Part shown: positions 1 through 5,103 of the stretch, piece after piece
Position numbering within the stretch: the stretch's first letter is position 1
Layout of the letters: each line of letters begins with the position of its first letter
Source: Synergistaceae bacterium
Lineage (GTDB): Bacteria > Synergistota > Synergistia > Synergistales > Synergistaceae
Direction: 5' to 3'
Length of the DNA stretch: 7,379 nucleotides
Assembly: GCA_031290815.1 (NCBI GenBank)
Contig: JAISLO010000148.1
Span: forward strand, 1-7,379
The notes under the pieces: model-generated
Database searches by the model: none
Told to the model about the DNA's origin: nothing
What the model saw: the letters and a program-made list of their open reading frames with translations, nothing else
Position numbers and translations under genes: made by a program

Positions 1-1
1 A

Positions 2-757
2 GCCGATGGGATAAAGCTTTTGAAAAGCTCGCCGGTCACACTGAACGGTAAACGGGCGATGATGATCTCCGGCAAGCTCATCCCCGAAGAGCCCGAGGAA
101 GGTTCAAACGCCGAGGACACGGGCGGCGAGGAGACGGAGGTCCTGCTCCTGGCGCTCGGGGACGAAAGGATGACCGTCCTCATGTACGGTTACTACCCGG
201 CGGGCGATAAATCGGCGGTTGGCTTGTTACGAAATTCCATGCTGTCCACGATACTGATGCCGGGACAGAGCGTCAGCTCCGGGGAATATTCCCTCTCGAC
301 GAACGGCACCAAATTTGCCCTGGCTGACGAGGCGTCGTCGACGAGGTATTATACGCTCGGCGGCGCTCCCCTGCAGGGAGATGTCAGTGTGGCTGTATAC
401 ACGGCAAAACGGTCCTCTCAGGACGTTCCGGAGGATCAGCGGGCGGCTTTCGCCGAGAAAGCAATTGCTATGTACCTGTCAGCGTATGAATTCAGCATAA
501 CGAGCCGCAAAGAGGTCAGCTTCGGAGGGCTTAAAGGTTTCGAAATAACGGCTGATTTTGACGGGAAGCCTCGCAGTATCAAAACCGCCAGCGGCGGCAA
601 GGCAAAGAGAAAGACAACGGGAAAGGGCTATCTGGTTGTGCTGTTCGGCGACGGGACTTTATACGCTTTCAGCGGGATAGCGGTGAAGAACTCGGAGTCA
701 TATCTGCAGCAGTTCAGGAAGATCACTTCCACCTTTAAGATTTTGGGAAAGAGTTGA
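2..757 (+). CDS. Unrecognised protein, 5'-truncated by the window edge, with a duplicated C-terminal domain
   Basis: The reading frame is open from the first bases of the window to the TGA at 755-757, so the gene very probably starts upstream. A TTG at 20-22 could serve as a start, but it has no Shine-Dalgarno sequence and the residues before it read as normal protein. I do not recognise the family with confidence. Two segments look like copies of one alpha/beta unit. NGKRAMMISGKL (about nt 44-79) followed by VLLLALGDERMTVLMYGY (nt 140-193) parallels GGLKGFEITADF (nt 527-562) followed by YLVVLFGDGTLYAFSGI (nt 629-679). Each copy ends in a helix-like stretch with a STILM or STFKI tail. The pattern of a strand pair, a charged loop, a hydrophobic strand and a final helix resembles PsbP/DUF1795-like small domains, but this is only a resemblance. 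The first copy is missing its N-terminal half, which fits truncation by the window edge. No membrane segment is visible in this part. Confidence 0.75.
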   Translation, partial: ADGIKLLKSSPVTLNGKRAMMISGKLIPEEPEEGSNAEDTGGEETEVLLLALGDERMTVLMYGYYPAGDKSAVGLLRNSMLSTILMPGQSVSSGEYSLSTNGTKFALADEASSTRYYTLGGAPLQGDVSVAVYTAKRSSQDVPEDQRAAFAEKAIAMYLSAYEFSITSRKEVSFGGLKGFEITADFDGKPRSIKTASGGKAKRKTTGKGYLVVLFGDGTLYAFSGIAVKNSESYLQQFRKITSTFKILGKS

Positions 758-767
758 TCGTGATCAT
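754..767. promoter_or_regulatory. FNR/CRP-family-like palindrome
   Basis: TTGAT-CGTG-ATCAT matches the FNR consensus TTGAT-N4-ATCAA at nine of ten defined positions. It overlaps the stop codon of the upstream gene. Its centre lies about 140 bp before the V4R start and roughly 105-115 bp before the likely transcription start, which is farther than most FNR/CRP activator positions. A chance match is quite possible, and no regulator gene is in view. Confidence 0.25.
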
Positions 768-840
768 TCACCGTTCAGGAAAGCAGAGGTTCCGTAAGGG
801 GTGGCTCCCGACTTGAATCAGATATCGTGGTTTTGCGGTC

Positions 841-870
841 TTGTCTCAATGGTGTATATTAGAGTATATT
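841..870 (+). promoter_or_regulatory. Candidate sigma70-type promoter for the V4R/diguanylate cyclase pair
   Basis: TTGTCT (841-846) and TATATT (865-870) are 18 bp apart. An alternative pair is TTGCGG (833-838) and TATATT (855-860), 16 bp apart. Both use a -10 supplied by one copy of the 10-bp tandem repeat. The surrounding 50 bp are clearly more AT-rich than the flanking genes. Transcription would begin near 867 or 877 and leave a leader of about 25-35 nt carrying the AAAGGAG site. This is a motif match only. Confidence 0.45.
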
Positions 871-873
871 AGA
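854..873. repeat. Perfect tandem repeat of 10 bp (two copies)
   Basis: GTATATTAGA occurs twice in direct succession (854-863 and 864-873), immediately before an A-rich stretch. The period of one helical turn would place two identical recognition faces on the same side of the DNA. Each copy also contains a TATATT -10-like hexamer, so the repeat may duplicate a promoter element or form an operator. Confidence 0.8.
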
Positions 874-886
874 AAAAATTTACAGT

Positions 887-893
887 AAAGGAG
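887..893 (+). promoter_or_regulatory. Ribosome binding site that selects the GTG start at 903
   Basis: AAAGGAG lies 9 nt before GTG at 903. The next in-frame candidate, ATG at 918, would be 24 nt away, which is too far for this site. This supports the GTG. Confidence 0.75.
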
Positions 894-902
894 TGTAAGC
901 AA

Positions 903-1430
903 GTGGCCGAGAGCAATATGGCAAGAAAATACGAGTTTCACCCCGCGCTTATCGGTGATATCGAACTGGGAAGGCCGAATCTTGGGTTCAACGTTAGGGT
1001 TGAAGTGTACAGGCTTATGCAATACACCTTCCGGGATGTGATAGAGAGCAAGTATGGGACGGAGGAAGCCGACGCGATTTTCTTCGCAGCTGGGAAGATA
1101 GCGGGGGCAGAATTCTACAGGAAATATATAGGCGAGCAAAAGGAGCTTGGAGAATTTGTGAAAACCTTGCAGAACCAGCTTAGGGAAAATGGCATAGGAA
1201 TCCTGAGAGTGGAGAAGACAAGCGAAAACCTTGAAAAGCTGGTCCTGTCGGTGGAGGAGGACCTCGACTGTTCCGGGCTGCCGGAGCTGGATTTCGAGGT
1301 TTGCAAGTACGACGAGGGTTTTCTGGCGGGCGTAATGGAGTCGTATACAGGCTCTTCATATAACGTCAGGGAGATCGACTGTTGGTGCACGGGGGACAGG
1401 ACTTGTCGTTTCACTGTAGATAAAGAGTAA
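903..1430 (+). CDS. Stand-alone V4R (4-vinyl reductase type) sensor-domain protein
   Basis: A 175-residue soluble protein consisting essentially of one V4R domain, with no enzyme or DNA-binding domain attached. V4R domains bind small hydrophobic ligands in regulators of the XylR/DmpR/MopR group and also occur in tetrapyrrole and methyltransferase-linked proteins. The diagnostic part is the C-terminus, where ReiDCWCTGDRTCRF (residues 156-170) matches the family pattern of C-x-x-x-GD-x-x-C-x-F. C134, E157, C160 and C168 are spaced 23, 3 and 8 residues apart. As I recall, this is the spacing of the four zinc ligands in the MopR sensor domain, so a structural zinc is likely. Residues 34-72 form the expected helical part (EVYRLMQYTFRDVIE, then a G-rich AAGKIAGAEFYRKY). 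The gene begins with GTG behind a good Shine-Dalgarno site and ends 22 bp before the diguanylate cyclase. It is therefore probably its operon partner and may be its ligand-sensing subunit. The ligand cannot be read from sequence. Confidence 0.85.
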   Translation: MAESNMARKYEFHPALIGDIELGRPNLGFNVRVEVYRLMQYTFRDVIESKYGTEEADAIFFAAGKIAGAEFYRKYIGEQKELGEFVKTLQNQLRENGIGILRVEKTSENLEKLVLSVEEDLDCSGLPELDFEVCKYDEGFLAGVMESYTGSSYNVREIDCWCTGDRTCRFTVDKE

Positions 1431-1452
1431 ATAGTTTGTTCTTCTATTTGGA

Positions 1453-2844
1453 ATGAGCCTCGAAGTCAAGGATTTTAAGCCTGGAAATGGCGACAAAAAA
1501 CAGATAGAGGAACTCTGCAGCGAAGTCACGGAACTGCTGGGTTTTGTGAATGCCGCTCTTACATCTCCAAAGCTTCCCGATGTTTCGTCAGCCGTGTCGA
1601 GAAACGAGATGTTTTCCGAGATTCACGACTACCTGACCATGGTTAGAAAGAGCATGTTCTCGCTCGCAAAGGGGAAGATCGAATTCAGCATTGAACAAAA
1701 GGGTTTTCTGGCGGGGTGTCTGAAGGAGCTTCAATCAAACATGAGACATTTGACATGGTTTGCCGAACGTCTTGGAGAGGGCGATTTTGAACAAAGTCTG
1801 GATTTTCTCGGGGATTTCTCCAGCGCTTTCAACGCGCTGAACGGCAAGTTCAGAAACACCATCGACGCGCTCAAGGCGAGCGAGGCGAACCTGAGGAAGC
1901 TGACGGACGAACTTTATACAAACGAGGAGAGATGGAAACTCGCCATAGCCTGTACGCAGGATGGAGTGTGGGATGTCGATCTTCGCAGAGGAGAGGGATA
2001 TTTCTCGTCCCGAATGTGGGAGATATTGCGGAGGCCGGTCAGGTCCGACAGGATATTCTTCAGCGAGAGGTACTGGATGAGGTATGTGCATCCCGATGAC
2101 AGGGAAAAGCTCAGGTCAAACATAATGGAAGCCGCTTCCAAGATCGGGCATGATATGCAGAGGCGCTATTCGGAGTTCCGGCTGAGGTGCGGGGATGGTC
2201 AGTATCGTTGGGTTGGGGTCCATCACATGCTCATCCTGGACAACAACGGCGACCCGTTCAGGATGGTCGGCGCCTGCGAGGACATCCAGGAGCGGAGGCA
2301 GCGCGAGGACGCTATAAGGGATCAGGCCACTCATGACAAGCTCACCGGGCTCCCGAACCGCTATCTGTACGCGGACAGGCTCTCGCAGCAGATGGTCATG
2401 GCCAAGCGCAACGAGTCGTCTCTCGTCCTGATCGTGTGGGATCTTGACGGATTCAAGGCTGTGAACGACACTTACGGACACTTGGCCGGCGACGCGCTAC
2501 TCGTCGCCGTGGCTGACGTGATGAAGTCCTCTCTGAGAGAGACCGACACGGTGGCCAGATTCGGCGGCGATGAATTCGTCATGATCCTCTCGAGCGCCAG
2601 AGGTCATGAACGAGAGGTCGCCTCCCTGATCACGGGAAGGATTTTCGAGGCGCTGAAACCGATGATAAACCTCGACGGCATATTCGTGCAAATTGGAGCG
2701 AGCGGGGGCATAAGCTTCTTCCCAGGGCACTCGTCGGATTCGACCGAACTCTTCAACATGGCCGACAAAGCGCTTTATCACGCGAAGAGGCACGGCAAAA
2801 ACATGGTGTGTGAGTGGACCCCTGATCTCGATAAGGCGGAGTAG
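1453..2844 (+). CDS. Soluble diguanylate cyclase: HAMP-like linker, PAS, GGDEF
   Basis: A 463-residue cytoplasmic protein predicted to make cyclic di-GMP from two GTP. Residues 55-150 hold a HAMP-like helical module (KGFLAGCLKELQSNMRHLTW at 83-102, then GEGDFEQSLDFLGDFSSAFN at 108-127) of a kind I recognise at the N-termini of cytosolic cyclases and kinases. It leads into a helical linker (138-160). A PAS_3-type domain follows at about 158-285, with YVHPDD at 211-216, YRWVGVHH at 251-258 and a PAC end at GACEDIQERR. The GGDEF domain covers 290-455. It begins with HDKLTGLPNR (294-303), and the metal and guanine-binding region is WDLDGFKAVND (329-339). The active-site loop GGDEF is intact at 371-375. 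RETD (362-365) sits exactly five residues before it, the canonical inhibitory I-site. ADKALYHAKRHGKN (437-450) closes the domain. No membrane segment and no EAL domain are present. ATG 1453 is chosen because the frame is closed by TAG at 1432. Only a poor GGA precedes it, so translation may depend on the upstream gene. Confidence 0.92.
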   Translation: MSLEVKDFKPGNGDKKQIEELCSEVTELLGFVNAALTSPKLPDVSSAVSRNEMFSEIHDYLTMVRKSMFSLAKGKIEFSIEQKGFLAGCLKELQSNMRHLTWFAERLGEGDFEQSLDFLGDFSSAFNALNGKFRNTIDALKASEANLRKLTDELYTNEERWKLAIACTQDGVWDVDLRRGEGYFSSRMWEILRRPVRSDRIFFSERYWMRYVHPDDREKLRSNIMEAASKIGHDMQRRYSEFRLRCGDGQYRWVGVHHMLILDNNGDPFRMVGACEDIQERRQREDAIRDQATHDKLTGLPNRYLYADRLSQQMVMAKRNESSLVLIVWDLDGFKAVNDTYGHLAGDALLVAVADVMKSSLRETDTVARFGGDEFVMILSSARGHEREVASLITGRIFEALKPMINLDGIFVQIGASGGISFFPGHSSDSTELFNMADKALYHAKRHGKNMVCEWTPDLDKAE

Positions 2845-2896
2845 CCTCGGATTGAATCATGCGAATCATCCCTCTGTATGACAATTCCAAGATAGT

Positions 2897-2922
2897 TCCG
2901 CGCGCTTCGCGCGGACGCGCGG
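2897..2922. repeat. GC-rich hairpin with two alternative right arms
   Basis: CCGCGCG (2898-2904) and CGCGCGG (2908-2914) form a perfect stem around a CTT loop, extended by one T-A pair (2897/2915). CGCGCGG recurs at 2916-2922, so the same left arm could pair with either copy. No T-run follows, so it is not an ordinary intrinsic terminator. It lies in the 172-bp gap between the cyclase and tilS and might be a dispersed intergenic repeat, an mRNA-stabilising 3' end or a leader structure. Confidence 0.6.
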
Positions 2923-3016
2923 CCGACCGGAAGACCAGTCAAAGGACCGTTATCCGGCGTCACGAAATGGATTCGGGAACCGCTTTTATCCATTCAGTCA
3001 TCTATTCCAACCATCT

Positions 3017-4375
3017 ATGTTTGCCTCCAGGGTAGAGAACGAGCTCCGCAAAGAGCTCGAATCCGCCGGGGTTCGGCAGGGATGGCTTGACGCGCCCGGA
3101 ATCCTCGCAGCTGTGTCAGGCGGCGGGGATTCGATGGCTCTGCTCAGCCTGCTGCTCAGGTTCTTCAAGGGCAGGGTCGTCGCGGCTCATTTGGAGCACG
3201 GATTGAGAGGCGAAGCGTCCATCGCCGACGCCGAGTTCGTCCGCGAATATTGCGGCAGAATAGGAATCGAGTGTTTCGTGAAACACTGCGACGTGGCCGG
3301 CGAGGCCAAAAAAGGCGAGTCGGCGGAGATGGCCGGCCGCAGAATGCGTTATGAATTCTTCGGCGGCCTGATGGAGAGCGTAGGATTGCAATATGTTGCG
3401 ACCGGCCACACCGCCGACGACACGGTGGAGACCATGCTGCTCAACCTCTTCCGAGGCGCCGGAATGCTCGGGCTGTCGGGGATCAGGGAGAGGCGCGATG
3501 GAATAGTCCGCCCTCTGATAAACTGCTTCAGAAAAGATCTGAGAACTTATCTCAGGGAGTCGGCCATCCCGTGGCGGGAGGACGAGACAAACCAGGAGAA
3601 CTCCTATCAGAGAAACAAAATCCGAAATCAACTGATCCCGTGGCTGCGCTCGAACATGAACGCCTCCGTGGACAGGACGCTCCTCGGCCTCGCCGGAGAG
3701 CTCAGGGAAAAGGTCGCCTCAGTAGGGACCAGGGCAATGTCTCTCCTGAGGCTTGTCACGCGTCCCCACAAAACGGCGCTCGCTGTTTGGGACACAGCCT
3801 CCGCCAGAGGACTGGACAGGCTCAGTCTCTTAGACATCATAAGGGAACAGGGATCGCGCCTGGACCTGCCGACCCTGGACCGGAAAAGGGCCGACGAGCT
3901 CGCAGGCCTGATCCTCAGTTCTGACCGCTGGCGTTTTCAGTGGGCTGGGGACGTGGAGGTCTGCGGTTCATCCGACCTGACCGGCTGGATACATCGGAGG
4001 GCCCTGACGCCGCCGGATGCCGCCGAGCTCTGCCTGAGGCTGGGGGAACACGCATCGCTGCGGTGGGGGAAGTGGCGGATAAATCTGGACCTCAGGGATC
4101 TGTCGGACCGCAGGGGATGTCATAACCCCGGCGGCAAGGACCCTGAATGGCGGGCGCTGCTGCCTTCGTCCGGGGAGCCGACTCTGGTCTCGCTGAAAAG
4201 CGCCGGCGAATCAGACGCAAAAAAACACTTTTTGCCCTGGTGGGACGCGTTTGGCAGGCCATTTATCTCGTGGAAGTGTGAAAATTTTAACGGAAGCTGG
4301 CTGCCGGGTGTGCTTAGTGGGATGCGCGTTGAGAGTAGTTGTGCTATTATTGCTTATGTTTTTGTCGAACCGTAA
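3017..4375 (+). CDS. tilS: tRNA(Ile)-lysidine synthase
   Basis: TilS uses ATP and lysine to convert cytidine 34 of tRNA-Ile(CAU) to lysidine. This switches decoding from AUG to AUA and makes isoleucine the charged amino acid. The N-type ATP pyrophosphatase core is clear: the PP-loop SGGGDSM (34-40), HLEHGLRG (58-65), GHTADDTVETMLLNLFRGAG (130-149), RPL (165-167) and the tRNA-binding DETNQENSYQRNKIRNQLIP (189-208). The length of 452 residues is usual for the full-length form. The C-terminal third is poorly conserved, and only FLPWWDAFGRPFISW (405-419) and WLPGV (428-432) resemble the TilS C-terminal domain. ATG 3017 is the first plausible start, since the frame stays open upstream without ATG, GTG or TTG back to at least 2927. 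No Shine-Dalgarno sequence precedes it. It leads the conserved tilS-hpt-ftsH cluster, with hpt 24 bp downstream. AUA codons are frequent in this window, which fits the need for the enzyme. Confidence 0.95.
   Translation: MFASRVENELRKELESAGVRQGWLDAPGILAAVSGGGDSMALLSLLLRFFKGRVVAAHLEHGLRGEASIADAEFVREYCGRIGIECFVKHCDVAGEAKKGESAEMAGRRMRYEFFGGLMESVGLQYVATGHTADDTVETMLLNLFRGAGMLGLSGIRERRDGIVRPLINCFRKDLRTYLRESAIPWREDETNQENSYQRNKIRNQLIPWLRSNMNASVDRTLLGLAGELREKVASVGTRAMSLLRLVTRPHKTALAVWDTASARGLDRLSLLDIIREQGSRLDLPTLDRKRADELAGLILSSDRWRFQWAGDVEVCGSSDLTGWIHRRALTPPDAAELCLRLGEHASLRWGKWRINLDLRDLSDRRGCHNPGGKDPEWRALLPSSGEPTLVSLKSAGESDAKKHFLPWWDAFGRPFISWKCENFNGSWLPGVLSGMRVESSCAIIAYVFVEP
4342..4350 (+). promoter_or_regulatory. 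Candidate extended -10 inside the 3' end of tilS
   Basis: TGC-TATTAT matches the extended -10 pattern TGn-TATAAT with one mismatch. It sits in a locally AT-rich end of tilS, about 50 bp before the hpt start. No good -35 is found at 16-18 bp. It could allow hpt and ftsH to be transcribed apart from tilS, but this rests on the motif alone. Confidence 0.25.
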
Positions 4376-4385
4376 TGTGATATCT

Positions 4386-4393
4386 GGGGGGAG
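4386..4393 (+). promoter_or_regulatory. Ribosome binding site that selects the TTG start of hpt
   Basis: GGGGGGAG lies 6 nt before TTG at 4400. The nearby ATG at 4407 is out of frame, so the rare start is the only one supported. Confidence 0.7.
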
Positions 4394-4399
4394 TCGTCT

Positions 4400-4960
4400 T
4401 TGATCGATGAGGAGAGTGATCTCAGACTGGGGAGGATCTTGCTGACCAGGGAAAAAATCGCCGGCCGTGTTCGCGAGATAGCGGATGAAATAACCAGGAC
4501 ATACAGCGGTCAGGAAATAGTGGTGGTCGGCATTCTCAAGGGCGCGGTAATTTTCATGACAGACCTCGTGCGCTGCGTCGGAAATGAAGTCGATGTCAGG
4601 ATGGATTTTATGTCGGTCTCATCGTACGGAAGTTCCTCAGAGTCAAGTGGTGTCGTCAAAATAGTGAAGGACATGGATACGTATGTCGAGGGAAAGAATG
4701 TTCTCATCGTCGAGGATATAATGGACACGGGACTTACGCTTTCATATCTTCGAGACGTGATCGGAGCCAGGAGCCCCAAGAGCGTCAGGATATGCGTCCT
4801 GCTCGAGAAACCCGAGCGAAAGAAAGTGGAAAACGAGATAGCATACCGAGGATTTATAATTCCGGACGAGTTCGTCGTCGGATACGGCCTTGACTATGCC
4901 GGGAGATGGAGAAACCTTTCCGACATCTGGTGCGTCGAGGAAGGGCGCCGTGGACCATGA
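4400..4960 (+). CDS. hpt: Hypoxanthine phosphoribosyltransferase
   Basis: A cytoplasmic purine-salvage enzyme that transfers the phosphoribosyl group of PRPP to hypoxanthine (usually also guanine) to give IMP or GMP. The type I phosphoribosyltransferase signature is clear: VLIVEDIMDTGLTL (101-114) is the PRPP loop, with E105-D106 and the catalytic D109. GILKGAV (44-50) is the pyrophosphate-binding loop, MSVSSYG (71-77) is the start of the flexible catalytic loop, and PDEFVVGYGLDYAGRWRNL (155-173) is the purine-binding and Mg region. The length of 186 residues is typical. Many homologues have Y-A-E-R-Y-R-N-L, where this one has YAGRWRNL, a small departure of unknown effect. Translation starts at TTG. 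It lies between tilS and ftsH, the order known from Bacillus and many other bacteria. In Bacillus subtilis, as I recall, TilS and HprT have been reported to act together on ftsH transcription; whether that holds here is unknown. Confidence 0.95.
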   Translation: MIDEESDLRLGRILLTREKIAGRVREIADEITRTYSGQEIVVVGILKGAVIFMTDLVRCVGNEVDVRMDFMSVSSYGSSSESSGVVKIVKDMDTYVEGKNVLIVEDIMDTGLTLSYLRDVIGARSPKSVRICVLLEKPERKKVENEIAYRGFIIPDEFVVGYGLDYAGRWRNLSDIWCVEEGRRGP

Positions 4961-4985
4961 GCATGGCCTAGGCATTGACGGCGGA

Positions 4986-5022
4986 ATAACGTGACGCCGA
5001 TTTGATTTCACGCGGGCGTTAT
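4986..5022. repeat. Imperfect inverted repeat in the ftsH leader region
   Basis: ATAACG (4986-4991) can pair with CGTTAT (5017-5022), and inside it CGTGA (4990-4994) can pair with TCACG (5008-5012). A competing short stem is CGGCG (4979-4983) with CGCCG (4995-4999). None is long and there is no T-tract, so this may have no function. It lies in the 143-bp gap between hpt and ftsH, where I see no clear promoter. Confidence 0.25.
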
Positions 5023-5085
5023 GAACGAAGCCAAGTGAGCCGATAATGATCTGCTTGAACTTTATGCGCATGATTTCAAATTGGC

Positions 5086-5095
5086 AGGAGGGGAG
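5086..5095 (+). promoter_or_regulatory. Strong ribosome binding site for ftsH (TTG start)
   Basis: AGGAGGGGAG ends 8 nt before TTG at 5104. The translation that follows opens with a short basic stretch and the first membrane helix, as expected for FtsH, so the TTG is well supported. Confidence 0.8.
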
Positions 5096-5103
5096 TTACG
5101 CTT

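Noticed and set aside
20..22. TTG as the true start of the first gene
   Set aside because: There is no ribosome binding site, the frame is open to the window edge, and the first repeat unit lacks its N-terminal half, all pointing to truncation.
758..902. Terminator after the first gene
   Set aside because: Only a 3-bp GGG/CCC pairing around 798-810 was found, without a T-run.
2116..2793. Minus-strand open frames inside the cyclase gene
   Set aside because: They lie over the PAS and GGDEF coding sequence and have no initiation signals or recognisable motifs.
2852..2882. Promoter TTGAAT/TATGAC before tilS
   Set aside because: The spacing is 19 bp and both hexamers are weak. It lies upstream of the GC hairpin with a long leader, so I could not support it.
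2974..2988. Terminator-like CGG-GAA-CCG followed by TTTT before tilS
   Set aside because: A three-base-pair stem is too short to form a terminator.
3116..3631. Minus-strand open frame of 171 codons inside tilS
   Set aside because: It is the antisense shadow of the conserved PP-loop core of TilS and shows no family features.
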